A stretch of 51,402 nucleotides of DNA from Beverwykella pulmonaria (lineage: Eukaryota > Ascomycota > Dothideomycetes > Pleosporales > Melanommataceae): positions 9,704 through 61,105 of the forward strand of contig BCHH01000023.1 in the NCBI GenBank assembly GCA_001599595.1, in the 5' to 3' direction. A program made the position numbers and the translations under genes. Each line of letters opens with the position of its first letter. The first letter of the stretch is position 1. Positions 20,473 through 33,043 of the stretch are shown here, piece after piece. The notes under the pieces were generated by a model. It worked only from the letters and a program-made list of their open reading frames with translations, was not told the origin of the DNA and did no database searches.

Positions 20473-22863
20473 TTCCCAAGAAATTTAAAGCAATTGAAGA
20501 TTTTGAATGTGGTGGCTAATCTAGAAGACTGTTGGAGTGGGCAAATTTTTCAATAAAATATACTGCTGGCTGTGCCTCATAACACTGGCTTGGCAGATAC
20601 AGTAAGCACCGTCACTGTTAGTGGATAGTTGACGACGATGCGGCGTGGTACACGCCAACGAAGCCAATCATCGATGGCGCTTGAGTGAGACTTACCCTCT
20701 TGAGTGTTGTGTCTCAGTCTTCTGGCAGAAGAGACATTGCGGTGATCTTGTGAAGCCCGAATAATCAGGATTCATTCGTGGCGCTTCCGACCTTGAACTG
20801 TGTTACCTGCAAGGCAAGAGCATGGCAGTGTGTAGTATTCTATGCGCCTAATGAGTGTTCCAGGACGTGGATCCCGAAGATGCGTTCGAGTTACAGGTGG
20901 TAGTAACCGACGGGCGCTAGGGAGATTTGCAAGTTGCATAGTTGATTCGATAGGCGAATATCTGACCTATTGTTGACGCTCAGTCCTACAATGGCGATGA
21001 TGCGGATGACACTGTTTAATTTCTTGACCTGGACTGCCAAATAGATCTACCAAATCGATCCGAGAGTCGATGGCAATCTTCAATATTAGCGCAGGGATAG
21101 CAGGGGATTTGCATGACTGCTGGCAGTCCTTCATACATTGAAGACCTAAAAGAGGAACTCATGCTACAACATCTAGAATCCTTCGAGGTTGTTGAATACT
21201 ACTATCATATCGTTCCACATGTCCGCATATAGCTCAGGACGCCTCGGGATGCCCGGTTACTGAGATACTCTCCTATGTCTAACTATATAGTGTCTGGTAC
21301 GAGCTGCATCCGTTCATTACTATCATGCTTTTAAATGATGTGATTGTGGTATAGACTTATTCGACTCGGCCCGCCCCTGGCATCGCGCTTGACCTACATC
21401 AAATGATACTTTCAATTGTGGCGGGCGCTCATTCCATGTTCATTCTAGCATCTGCTGGTTCTGATTATTTCTCTGTTTGAACAATTGCTGTAGATGCGAG
21501 CTTGAATTCACCCATGTCGGTTTGGACGCTGTGAAGTGTGATTTTTAAATTACTCGGGAAGTGGTCTCGTGCAATGGTTATAGCGACTGCACGAGGAACA
21601 TCAATACGAAGTCAACTCTAATGCACAGGCTTCGCAACCATATCAGATGGTCCAATCAGTGGAACTAGGCGACACATTAGAGCAGAGGTTGCTGCAACTT
21701 TTCCGCGAGCTCCAGCTTGGTCAATGTAAAATGGGCATCGACGCCACCATCCTCGACACAGGCGTTACCTAGGTCGACTTTATCCTGTTGAATCGTGTAG
21801 CGGGGTATGCATTCAACATCAAACAAATCTTCCTCTCTGGGATCTCGATCGCATACTCTCGCTTAATACTCTCTACCATCTTCCTGTCCGCCTTATGGAG
21901 GAGGTGAGGGTGTCGAGTTCAGCGACCATGGATACAGCCACATCCCGGCCTAGCTCAACGTCTTCCATCATCTCCGCAAGAGCAAACTCGATCTTCAAGC
22001 GCCCGACGGTTCTCGACCCGCACCTCCAGAAGACGCAGACCCAGTGGTGCCCTGTAAAGGCTCACACAGGCCTCGGCCTCGGAGATGGTATTTCTAGGGG
22101 ACTATCAACTGTTGACAATGGTCATAGAAATATGATGCGAGAGGAGAGTAAGAAGGGTGTACTTACCGACAACACTATCACCACTACCCTCCTCCGATGA
22201 GGAACTAGAGTCTGAACGCGCGTGGTTGCAGTACTTCGCAAAGCCTGGTGAGAACATACTCGTGGTTGAGCTTTTTTTCACCGCCCTAGGTGTGAGGCAC
22301 TGCCGCCTCCCTCGAATGAAAAGAAGACAAGACCAAGATTTCTGATAGCGATTGACTCTCTAGTTGAGCTGCTAATCTATTTAGGCGATTGGAGAGATAG
22401 GAGCGAGAGTTTGTTAACGACTTTATACGCCAGGGGACAGGGACAGTTAGCCCAATGCAGGGACGGTGCGGTGACAGTGGGTTGTTAGTATGACCAGGGT
22501 AGCGACCCGCGAAATCTATTCAAAGTGACCACTTTTGGTATCAGATTGGGAGATCCGGTTGCGCCGGCCTGGAGACTTACTTTACATGTGCTCTCCACGT
22601 TGTATAACCAAGCCTGGGTCGTTGCAGGACTAGATCTATCTTCCTTCACTCAAATAATGTAGGACCCAATTGTCTTGTACTGTGTGTAACCTATAAACAT
22701 TTCGTAACTCGCTATTCTAAAATACACTACGCCGACAGGATATCATAACATTCCAAAGCAACCTCATTCCAAACCGTATCTATCGTTGACGTGCAGCCCA
22801 AACGCAAGTCTAACGCCGATGTCATTATCAACCTTTATATAGATAACTTCGTCTTCATCCCAA
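20473..22863. other. Long gene-poor intergenic stretch
   Basis: 2.4 kb without a supportable gene. Between about 21700 and 22345 plus-strand frames have coding-like patches, such as ILLNRVAGYAFNIKQIFL and ERAWLQYFAKPGENILVVEL, broken by stops including TAG. I see no domain and cannot tell a decayed gene from chance. The upstream region of the monooxygenase gene is at 20473-21000. Confidence 0.4.
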
Positions 22864-25800
22864 TCACATAAGTCCTCGTGATCCCCTCGTAACACCGAGC
22901 GCCTGTTGGCAGTCCCCACAGTACCCCTTGATCCATTCCTCAACCACCTTCCCCTTCTCCTTCCCTTTCCCACCATTCTTACCATCTACCTCGTTATCTC
23001 TCCTAAGCATAGTACTTACTCTTTCACACTTGTTCGTTTCATCAACAAGCCAATTCTCGTACTCGGCTTCCAAGACTTCCTTCTCGATGCGGTTCACGAC
23101 GCGGAGGGCGACGAGTAGGTCGTGTCTATGCAAGCCGAGGTTCTGCCGTGTGCGTTGCAGACGTCGCGATGCGTGGGTGGAGGGTTGCAGTGGGGAGGAG
23201 GATGGGATGGAAGATGAGAGTGGGATGGGGTTCGTCAGAAGGGACGTGAATGTTTGGGAACTGAGAACAAGTTAGCACGTTCCCAGGATTGGAAAAGTTG
23301 AATAATGTAGCGGGAGCGTTAATGGAGGGAAGACAGTAGACATACCACCTATTGTTATGGCTCTCATCATTGTGATATGAGAGCTCTATAGTAGTATCAT
23401 TACTCAGGAATGTATCCTCGAGATCCTTCAGGTAGATAGATCTCATCATCGTCGTGCTCGGGCCGACTCCAAGTCTAGACATAAAGTTTACTGCATTGCG
23501 CTCGTTCCACCACATCCACGAGTCTCGAGACGAGTAGAAGAAATTCGCAGAGCCACTCAGCAGTAGTAACAAGATCAAAGTCTTGTGTGCCGAGACAACA
23601 TTGCCAAGGCCTGTACATGCTGCGAGTATCCAGCTCATGAGAGTGCTCAATACGCTTATGACGACGTTCCCTATCAGCTGAGCGATGAATGACCCGGTAG
23701 TTTGTGGACGAAGTTTGAATTTCCTAGGTCTGATTGGAGGTGGGATGTCTTGCGCTGCAAACTGGCTTGCCTGATTCTGCAATCCAATCTGTCCGAAGAT
23801 ACTGATCACTTTGCCTGTGGATTTATTGTGCCCCAGTTTCGCAACTTGATCATTTACCACATCAACAAGATCTTGGGCTTCGAGGTCTAGGTCCTGCAGA
23901 CCTTGACGTTCAATCAACTTCTTTGCGAAGCGTGGATTCCGCAACCAATCCACTTTGATGTGAATGGCGAGCTTGCAGCGCGCCTTGGAGACATGCGTGA
24001 TGACAATCTTGCCGAGGAGCACGAAGCGCTCGGGGCCAGGGAGGTACCAGGGCGTCTTCCGGTCAGCAACGACGTAGCAGAGATGGTCGTTCAGAACTTC
24101 GATGACCTGGTAGTCGTTGATCACAATGGAACCGCCCTTTCCAGGCTGCGCAACTTCGTACTCAAAGTCCCGGCGTTGAATGCCTTGATCATTTGTAACC
24201 CACGGCCCCTGCACGACACGTTGGGCCCATCTTTCGCGATACAACATCTGGAACACCGCGCTTTTGTCTCCGAACAAAATGTGGAAGAGGCCTTTTGCGC
24301 TGATGTCGAACTCCTTCTCTACTGGAACTTGCGTCATTCCATGCGGCGCATAGTTCACGGGTTGAGAGGGCAGCTTGAACTTCGTAGCGTTCTTATTGAA
24401 GTTGTGGCCATGAGGGCCAAACAAATTGCCGTCGATGCGGAGACTGGCTTTGATGTCCTTGCCACCATATCCATCCATGGGCGTAGACAAGGATACGTCC
24501 TCCCAGCTCTCTGCGCTTGGCGAGTGGTCTGAGTCGCTACCTTCGAACTTGATTAGTCTCTTCACTACTTCGTCAAGTTGATGCTCATTGGTAGTGGCGT
24601 TGCGGACGAGGAAATTGAGTCGGCGTTGAAGGAGCTTCAGAGGCTCAAGGAACGTTTTGACAGTAATTCTTGTCGCGCCGTCCTCCCTCACGCCCACTTT
24701 GAAATGGAGAAACAGAAAATCGCAATCCTTTCCAGGCGCAGCGGTGACTTCATCAATAGATGACATGCTAATACCTGTAATGAGAACCAGACCGAAGTGG
24801 TTACTATAGAAGTAGATGTCTCTGGTGGTAACGTATACCCGACCTGGGAACTCTTGCTGATCGGTAGGATTCCAAACGGCACGGAATACCAATACAACTT
24901 TTTCGGAACGAGGGACCATGGGGAACAGTATCCGGAACTGGGCATCTTGAATTCGTAAAGCGGCAGGATAGTAGTTGGGGAAGTCTTCTGTGACAATGGT
25001 CGGCCTCTGAATAGGAGAAGGAGAAGGAGTAGGCCCACCCAGACTCATAGTCTTGCGATGGGTAGCATTGGCTGGGGTGGCCGATTCCGAAGACGGATTT
25101 GGCGAAGAACCATCACCCTCGGGCGGTCTGTCGAAGGGATCAAGGCCTGGAGATCGGAAAACTGGACTCGGTGGTTGAGATGCACTCCTCTCGCGTGGGC
25201 TCGCCTCATCCACTCGCCCTAATCGGTTTACGTATCCCCAATTGATAGAACCCCACAAGTTTGCCATGAGCGCACCGGGAGTATTGCCGGATTTACCAAT
25301 ACCAAGACCGCGCTCACCACTTACGGCCACGGCAGCCTTGCTGAGATTCGTAGGCGCAGGCGGATTCGCAAGGGTTGACGGAGCCAAGCTGCTATGAGGA
25401 AGCGTCTGGCCTAGGACGAGACGAGTATCAGGAAGGCCCGGGGCAGGTGATGCGATTTGCCCCACTTGAACAATGTTGTGGCTAGCGGAAGCAAGACTGG
25501 CAGAGATGAGACTAGCAATACCACCGGATGCTGATGAAGGATTGCTCCCGCTCAACTGAGGTCCTAAAGTCGACTTTCGCGTTAGATCGAGCTTTTCCAT
25601 AATCCTGGCCGCGTGGTCTCGACGGCTACTCTCACCGTCTCTTTCCAAGCCGGTCCCACGTCGGGTAACATCAAAGCTACCTCGAGCTACTAGGCCGTCA
25701 GATCCAGGAACACCTAGCCCCTCTCGCTCGCCACCCCCGATCTCGTCGCCTGGATGTCCACCATGTCCCTCAGATGTCTTCGCGGCGAATTCGGGAGCCA

Positions 25801-27178
25801 CAGGGGGGCTGATGGAGAAGGCAGCATCGACGGCTCCGAGACCAGCGGCGCCATCCTTGGACGAATCTTCCAGTGCTTTGCGCTTCGCAACTTCAAACGA
25901 GGAGATCCATTCCGTGAGGGTGCTCTGGGTCTCGGCCTGCAGGACGATGGTGGTGTCTTTTGTCTTGACTTCAAAGCAGAAGCGTCGCTCCTCCTGGAAG
26001 GCAGGTCGTATGCCGCAGAGCAAGACGCCGATCTTCTCCGATTCTTCAACAGCGCCCGATCGAGTGCCTTGCGAAAGCCAGCCGAATATGCCGTTCTTGA
26101 CGAAGAACCACCTCCGGACCCAGAAGGTCCTCGCAGGCTTGCCTGTGATGGTCCGCTGGAACAGCCAGCCCTGCTTTTCGGCCTGCTCCTTTCCGCGGTC
26201 GAATTTGGCGGGCGAGGCCAGGTTGGCCGATGATGGCGCCTGGGTACCAATATAGGGCACTGTCGATGCCGCATAATCGTCCAAGTCCCGGGAAGGCCGT
26301 GCACTCAATTCAGCGCTGTTTTCGACCTGCTGCCTCGCCAGATGAAGCTCCCGCTTGAACACGCGCTCTCCGTCCTCCATCTCCTTACTCCAGCCCCGCA
26401 CGCGGTCCACGTCCGAGTTCCACGATGCGAAGTTCTTCCCCGCGGATTCGCGTGCCGTCTTCATGTCGCGCCACTGCTCGCTGATGACCTTGACGAGAAT
26501 TTTGTCCAGGGTTGCGCGCACCTGGGGAGCCATGACGCAGAAGTCCATGCTCGCTTTCAAGTATGCGCGTCGTGCCTCGTGCAGCTGGAAGGCATCTTCT
26601 CGCAGCGAGGACGGCTCCTTTGTTTTCGCCTGGCCTGCGTACCGCGCAATGATGTTGTCAAACGTGTTTTGCGTGACGCCGAGAATCTTGCGGGCGTCTT
26701 TGAGCATGCGCAAATCATTCTGTAGGAAAGATCGTATGGGGTCACAAACGACCGTCTCTGCCCGTTTCATGCCCTTCAACATGTTTTGCCAGTACTCGCG
26801 AGCGCCTTCACCGAAGCACTTGAGCGCCAGAACCGTGTAGTCGTGGTCGAGGATGGCTTCAGAAAGCTGCAGCGGAGGGTGGGACGCATTGATGTAGCTG
26901 TCGACGAGGGTCTGTAGAGCGTTCATCTCGGCGCACAGCTTGGAGACCGCCTTGACATAGTTATCGAGCCATCGTTCAATGAGGTCGATCTGGTCGCTGA
27001 AGTGGACGGCGGTGGCGCGGAAAGTCGGGGAGTCGAGCGCGGCTTCTTTGACCACGACCGGGCTGGAATCGGGTCAGTATTGACAGCTACACATCGACTT
27101 GGACGCTGTGTAGACCTACATCAAGGCCAGCGGGCGCGCAACGGGCTCAAGCACCGGTTGCGTCGTGTCCTCGGCCAT
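22864..27178 (-). CDS. SIP3: Sip3/Ysp1 (Lam family) BAR-PH-GRAM-VASt lipid-transfer protein
   Basis: Three exons: 27178-27120, 27062-23346, 23260-22864, with introns of 57 and 85 bp; 1390 aa. Both joins are in phase; the last replaces a low-quality read-through tail with RHDLLVALRVVNRIEKEVLE, an ending typical of the family. Domain order is an N-terminal BAR-like helical bundle (~20-260), PH domain (~315-425, GWLFQR..FWVRRWFFVK), long Ser/Pro/Gly-rich disordered linker, GRAM-like PH (~730-845, VYVTTRDIYFYSNHFG), VASt/START-like domain (~935-1095, EKEFDISAKGLFHILFGDK..ERFVLLGKIVI) and hydrophobic segments (~1144-1196). This matches yeast Sip3/Ysp1, ER-anchored proteins at plasma-membrane contact sites that move sterol between membranes. 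It is divergent from KRI1 with 309 bp between start codons. Confidence 0.92.
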
Positions 27179-27487
27179 GTTGAATGTTTGCTATGCGGGC
27201 GATGATGTTGCGGGAATTGCAGTGGGTATGTACAAGGAAAGGAAGAACTTCTATACATTGAAGCTGGGTAACACGGCGCAGGACTACACAGGCAGGCGGG
27301 CGGATTGAGGCGTGGCTGCTCCTTCGCTGCTGATGATGCGGTCGCCGTTGTTGATCGACGTCAGGCTGCTTCAGGCTAGCTTCGTGCGAGTCTAGCGCCC
27401 GAACTCTTGGCCGAAATATTTTTAGGTGGTGAATTATTTTGGAAACCCCAATTCCTAACGCATCCGCCCGTGGGCACTCTCGACACA
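27179..27487. promoter_or_regulatory. Divergent promoter of SIP3-like and KRI1 genes
   Basis: Only 309 bp separate the two start codons, so both genes must share or interleave promoter elements. No canonical TATA box is evident. Confidence 0.6.
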
Positions 27488-29468
27488 ATGGCCAGGCCGA
27501 AATCTGCAAAAGCAAAGGCCGCGCGCGCCCTCACTGATCCGAATAACGCAAACAATGCCCCCCTGGGCGAGCGCCCGGTGAAAAAGGCAAAGTTGCTCGA
27601 CCACAGCGACGACGAGTCCGACAGCGACCAGGAGGAGGGCGGGGTATCGCTCAAGGTGAACGAGGAGTATGCGCGCCGGTTCGAGTTCAACAACAAGCGT
27701 GCAGAGAAGTTCAGACGTAAATCATGCCCTTGGAGTCAGACCGGAAATACGAATCTAACTGTGTCTAGTGGAAGAGAAATACGCCAACAGCAAAGGGCAC
27801 GAGGAGTCCGAAGAAGACTCAGAAGAGGGCGTGGAGGAGGACGACGATGGCGAGCTTGCGACCGAAACCCTCGACGCCCAAATTTCCGCGACACTGCAAG
27901 CCCTCCGCTCCAAAGACCCCCGCGTTTACGATTCAAACGTCACCTTCTACCAGCCCATTGACGAGGATGATGTAGACGGCGCAACCACTGCGACGAAGGA
28001 GAAGGCCATGACGTTGAAAGACTACCATACGAAGAATTTGCTTGAGGGGAGGGTGGAAGGCGTGGACGAGGAAGAGGATGCACCTCCGTTGACGTTCGCC
28101 CAAGAGCAAGAGGAGATCCGCCAAAATCTTGTCAAGCAGATGCACGCTGTAGGAGATGAGGAAGAAGAGGATGACGACTTTTTGGTCGCCAAGCCTCAGC
28201 CGAAGACATCAAAGAAGGAACGGATCAAAAAGATCACACCAGAAGATATCAAAGCAGCTGATAAGGATCCCGAGACCTTCTTATCCAACTTTATGGCCTC
28301 CCGTGCTTGGGTGCCGACCGACAAGGCCAGCTTCCAGCCGCTGGAATCCGACGACGAGGATGAGGAAGCCCGTGCTGAGGAGTTTGAGGCCGCGTACAAC
28401 AGGTACTTCGAGGACACGGCCGGTGCCAATGAGAAGATCGTAACATACGCCCGTGATGCAGTGGCTGCCACCACAGTGCGTCGGGATGGACTGAGCGGCC
28501 GCAAGAGGGCGCGGGATCTGGCAAGGGCGAAGCGAGAAGCAGAGAGACAGGAGAGGGAGGCAGACCTGGCGCGTCTGCGGAAGCTGAAGATCGAAGACAT
28601 GGAGGAGAAGGTCAAGACGATACGAAAGATCGGTGGCTTTAGCGGCAGAGATTTCAAGATCGAAGAGTGGGCTAAGGTGCTCGAAGAGGACTGGTCAGAT
28701 GAGCAATGGGACGAGGAGATGCGGAAACGGTTTGGCGATGCTTACTATGATAATGTCGAAGGAGCGGAAGGGGAGGACAGCGAGGACGATGTTGAAGGCA
28801 AGAGCAAGAAGAAGCCCAAGAAGCCCAGGAAGCCCAAATTTGACGACGACATCGATATCAAGGATCTCATTCCGGACTTTGACGACGAGGAGAGGGAGCC
28901 GCCTACCTTTACCCTCACAGATGATGAAGAGGACGGAGAGGCTCAGGCATCTTCCCAAATGACCTCCAAGAAGCGGAAGCAAGAGCGGGCCGACGCCAAA
29001 AGCAGTGCCCGCCGCGACCGCCGTCTCATCGAATCTCTTGTCGACTCCAACCTAGAATATGAAGCTGCACTAGCCGCCAAAGCCAAAGCCCCCGCTCGCT
29101 TCCGCTACCGCGAGACTTCACCTACCACGTTTGGCCTAACCCCCCGCGACATCCTTCTCGCCAATGATACTCAGCTGAACGAGTTCGCTGGACTGAAGAA
29201 GCTCGCCACGTTCAGGGAGCCCGAGAAGAAGAAGAAGGACAAGAAGCATTTAAGCAAGAAGGCCAGGCTGCGGCAGTGGAGGACCGATACGTTTGGCGAC
29301 CCAGATGGGCCGAAGGGCGGATTTGAGGTGCTGCTCGGTGGCGAGGCTGGGGTTGCCACTACCGACGATGCGAATAACAAGGGCAGTGAGCTCGTGGATA
29401 TCCGCGAGGGCAAGAAGAAGAAGAAGAAACGGAGCAGGAAGAGGAAGGCTGGTGATGCTGAGATCTAA
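27488..29468 (+). CDS. KRI1: KRI1-family ribosome biogenesis protein
   Basis: Two exons, 27488-27716 and 27769-29468, joined in phase 1 over a 52-bp intron (gtaaat..gtctag); 642 aa. The start is the ATG of MARPKSAKAKAARAL; an upstream in-frame extension lacks a better ATG. The protein is nucleolar in character: alternating acidic runs (EESEEDSEEGVEEDDD) and basic runs (KKKPKKPRKPK, KKKKKKRSRKRK). Family landmarks are VNEEYARRFEFNNKR, FLSNFMASRAW, RKIGGFSGRDFKIEEW, and the C-terminal block FRYRETSPTTFGLTPRDILL..GLKKLATFREPEKK. In yeast Kri1 associates with the snR30 box H/ACA snoRNP and Krr1 and is needed for 40S subunit assembly. Length is close to that of other fungal homologues. Confidence 0.95.
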
Positions 29469-30189
29469 AATGTGATGGTGGGGCGTATGCGTAAAGTTGT
29501 GGACGCTAGGTAGATGTGATGGGACATGACCTCCTTTCGCTCGTGATGAACGTTCATCCCTATCTAGGTAGCGAACTATGCCGCTCTCCAATTCCATCTA
29601 TCACTCCCACTTCAATCTCTCCTGTTTGTTAGCACATCCGGTGCATAGCCTCGCCCTTCTCACATTTGTTCTAAGAGTATGCTGCCTAACCTGTGCCTTG
29701 TGTGCTCTGCTCGTTCCAGAACATGTCTTCCTGAATCATCGCAAGTGTCTTCAGGGCCTCATCCCCTGGCTCTGTTCACCTTCGCCCTCCACCTTCACAC
29801 TCCTCTCGTTTTCTTCTGTTTTCGATTTGCTTCGCCTTGACCGTTTGTGGTGTCTCCAATCACGCGTCTCGCTGGCGACCACAGAAAGGAGCTAAACCTA
29901 AAACAGAAGGCTTGCTTCTGTACTTAATATCCCTCCAGGACTCACCTTCTGCCTTGTCGCTTCCGCACATCCTTCGTCAAATCTCCTTCTTACTATCACG
30001 TGTTTTCCAAAAAAAAAGCATTCGGGCGCTTCTACAAACCGTAGGCTCCGAGATACGAAGGGAAACGAGCGCCCAGGCCAGCTGAACCATTAGTTCTGCC
30101 TGTTCGCAGGACACACATCGCCCTCTTTACTTTGCGCTTCCTCCTTCACTATTTCTTCATTAAGGAGCCATTACTTTTGCTCTACCACA
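29469..30189. other. Intergenic / 5' region of the ubiquitin-domain gene
   Basis: Pyrimidine-rich sequence, probably the 3' end of KRI1 followed by the promoter and 5' UTR of the next gene. A run of nine A lies near 30009. No coding feature. Confidence 0.45.
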
Positions 30190-31667
30190 ATGGATTCTCA
30201 CATAGAGTCAGGTGTACCCTCCCAAGGCCTGCCATGTTTGCTCAGTAAAAATCGGATCCTCATCGACAATAATCTTCTCATCTCCTTCCGCCGTACCATC
30301 CGCGTTCCAGACAACCATCAGGAGTCTTTCCTACCGCCAGACCTTGGAGCCTTCCCATTGAAGCCTGTGTCGCAGTACGTGGACAAGGTGCCAAAGGATA
30401 TGGCAGTGAAAGGTGGATTGTTCTTTTCCATGTACCGTGAGTTTCATAATACTTCTTGTCCCCATGATTTTCCACTCAATCACTGTAGAGTCCGAGGCCA
30501 TGTGGATCAATTTTACTCACAGCGGTACCCGTAAGTACATGGTCAAGATCTATGCGGGCGGCGTCAATGTCATTTCTGGTGAACCAGCAGTTGAGGATGC
30601 TGCTACCAAACTTCGGCGCCAAAACAAGCTTGCTGAGAACCAGTCCCTGTACCATCGCGTTCCAATGTTGAACAACAGTTCCCGTATCCTTCAAGATTAT
30701 GTCGTTGTTCCACCTCAGCCCTGGCTTGACGGCATTGCCGACTCGAATGGCACTGTTCGTCAATTCGTCGCCATGCCCTTCGGAAGTGGACATTCCGTTG
30801 AGTACCAAGTGACTGGGAAGGACGCTGCTGGGGGAATACAGATCGAAGTCACGCCTTACAAGGAGCATGTGCATGCTAACCCGCCTTCGTATTCGTATTC
30901 GCCAGCTCCACCGGATGGGAAACACAGAATCTTTGTGAAGACCTTGACTGGAAAGACACTCACCCTGGACGCGAACGAAGATGACACAATGGATGTACTG
31001 AAGACCCGCATTCTGAATAAAGAGGGCATTCCACCGGATCAGCAACGTCTCATATATGACGGTAGGCAGGTCGAAGACTTGAAAACGGTAGCTGATTATG
31101 GAATTCCCGTAGAGGGCACAATGCACCTAGTGCTGCGTCTTCGAGGAGGAGGACCTGGTCTCCAAATGAGCATTGCAGCGGGTGGCAAGATTAAGCAAGT
31201 CATCCTTGAGGATCGCAATGGCATCGACTGGCTCTCAGATCAGACAACTGTCTTTAATGTTCAGATTGTGAATTCCGATGCCTACAGAGCTATCACCGGA
31301 GTCAGTCCGCCGACCAAGCCCATCAATGCTGAGACCTACAAGATTTATGGCCTGCCATTCTTCAAGCTGTACGAAGAGCCTAGTGGCATCTCAGGCGACT
31401 TCAGTATGGTCAAATCAGTGGGTCAAATCGAGGGGACGGAGGACATGAAGGTCGAGCCTCTCGTGAAAAGCATTGGAGCTGTCGACAATCTCAATGGTAA
31501 CAAGAGTCTTGATGCTGAAAATGGCAACTTGCTGACGATTGTTTATAGCCGATTCCCATGGCCCTCTAGTAGTCGGACTTACCAATCCCAATGGTCCGCT
31601 TCGTCCCTTCCGCACTATCCACGATCTTCAAAAGGAGTACAGCGGCTACCACGTTGCTGATTTCTGA
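30190..31667 (+). CDS. Protein with an internal ubiquitin domain, fungal-specific
   Basis: Three exons: 30190-30436, 30489-31496, 31549-31667, introns both 52 bp; 457 aa. Splicing the last intron gives a clean end ([26 protein letters not shown]). The first ~225 residues form an unrecognised domain ([39 protein letters not shown]). A bona fide ubiquitin fold follows at ~229-303, starting [14 protein letters not shown] and ending HLVLRLRGG, flanked by another unrecognised ~150-aa C-terminal part. Residues aligning to ubiquitin Lys6, Lys11, Lys27 and Lys33, Ile44, Tyr59 and the LRLRGG tail are kept; Lys48 is Arg (DGRQ), Lys63 is Val (GIPVEG) and Lys29 is Arg. The fold is therefore probably a binding or recognition module rather than chain-forming ubiquitin. 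Exact function unknown. Confidence 0.85.
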
Positions 31668-31870
31668 ACTTAGCATTGCCATAGACAATGCGCGTATGTG
31701 ATCAGGTGCAGATGGTTTTATAATTTTCTACAGCAGCTCTGATTTTCGTGGCGAGAAAAGCGTCAAAGGGAAATCTATTTGTCGTGGATGGTTTTGAAAA
31801 GTCTAAGACCAACTTGGAGCAGGTAGAGTAAAGCAGCGGAGATTTTCTGCAGAATTGCCTCCAAGAATGT

Positions 31871-32440
31871 TTACAGGTGATACACGAAAAGCATGTCAAA
31901 TTGTCCATCTCGCAGCGTGTTCAAGTGTACCCAAAGGAGTTTGAAACCCGTCCCTCGGTGCAATGAGTTGCTAGACGAGGCTGGCAAAGTAGACGAGCCA
32001 CTCGTATCTGTCTCTATCGTCGAATCTGTGGTAACATTGTCTGCCTCATGGATGCTTGTGGAGTCTGTGCCATTAGTGGTGCTTGGCAGGGAGGGATCCA
32101 CCGACAGCTCGCTGGAATTTACAATCGAATTTGAAGTGGGAGCCTCGGTCGATTTTTTAGTTGGACTCCCAATCGCCTCAGTAATCACATTTTCAGTCGA
32201 TTCAGACGTTGTATTTCTAACCAAAGTGTCCGTGTGGTTTTGATTGAGCCAAACATCAGCCTGCGTAATGTATTCCGGCCCATACCAAAAGACCACGTTA
32301 AATGTCCCAATGCTGGCTGTAATGATCGGTGAGTTGAGCGCGAAATGATGATTGCTGCTGCCATTAGCAGTACCAGCCAATGTTTCGATACTTATCTGAG
32401 TCTGTCGTAGCCATGCAAAATTCAAAGCTGTAATTAACAT
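31871..32440 (-). CDS. Hypothetical Ser/Thr-rich, N-glycosylation-rich protein (exon or fragment)
   Basis: A 189-codon frame from an ATG at 32440. It begins MLITALNFAWLRQTQISIETL, then has a beta-rich part (FALNSPIITASIGTFNVVFWYGPEY) and a long Ser/Thr/Asn-rich tail with many N-x-S/T sites (NGTDSTSIHEADNVTTDST). Such composition fits a secreted or surface stalk. No signal peptide is clear, so an upstream exon may be missing; the frame at 33043-32826 is a candidate but I could not join it. The C-terminus may also be altered by an unseen intron. Confidence 0.35.
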   Translation of the reverse strand: MLITALNFAWLRQTQISIETLAGTANGSSNHHFALNSPIITASIGTFNVVFWYGPEYITQADVWLNQNHTDTLVRNTTSESTENVITEAIGSPTKKSTEAPTSNSIVNSSELSVDPSLPSTTNGTDSTSIHEADNVTTDSTIETDTSGSSTLPASSSNSLHRGTGFKLLWVHLNTLRDGQFDMLFVYHL

Positions 32441-32825
32441 CTTTGTATATGTGTATGAGACGCAAGTGCAATGCAAAATCAGCCGACGAGTTGGTATTTC
32501 ACTTGCCGGCTCAGAGGCAGTGGGAGTTTACGTGACTTAGGTGACTGTACCAAGGTAATGAAAGACACATGAGGCGACTTGAGACAGGGCTTTGTTGGAG
32601 GTAGACGTGTCTGAAAGAGAGCGTCTCGAGTGATTTGGCAGTGTTGGTGTCTTGATTAACAAGGGCACATAGGGAGACAGAGGGTATGGCTGAGAACTAA
32701 AGAAATGCGATGGCGCAAACAAGGGAAGAAGGGGAGGATAATAACCGGCATCGTCTCATCGTAAGCACTGGGCGTTTTCCAGACTTTCCAAATGAGTGTG
32801 GACTTGTTCGTCAAAGACAAGTTAC

Positions 32826-33043
32826 CTGTAATACAGGTTCCCGCATTTGAAGAGCATGTCTAGGGTGCTTCTGTGAGGCTCTTTGGGAGGTTGTAAAGGT
32901 GGGCTGGTAGATACAGTAAAATTTGGCAGTGTGAAGTTGATCCTCTTGATCTCTGTCTTGACTGCATACCACCCCTGTGATTTCCCTTGGACGTGGGAAC
33001 ATACAGTATGATTTTTCAATTCGCTGCAGCATACTCTTTCCAT
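32826..33043 (-). CDS. Possible first exon of a hypothetical gene
   Basis: ATG at 33043, 72 codons with Cys and N-glycosylation sites (MERVCCSELKNHTVCSHV; RINFTLPNFTVSTS), ending at a good donor (TATTACAG|gtaact at about 32825). A 58-bp intron to gcccag would add a short exon (SAYDETMPVIILPFFP) that soon stops. No signal peptide or known domain; low support. Confidence 0.25.

Noticed and set aside
23903..24532. 209-codon plus-strand frame
   Set aside because: Shadow on the opposite strand of the VASt/GRAM part of the Sip3-like gene.
30476..31126. 216-codon minus-strand frame
   Set aside because: Antisense shadow of the ubiquitin-domain gene; no domain of its own.
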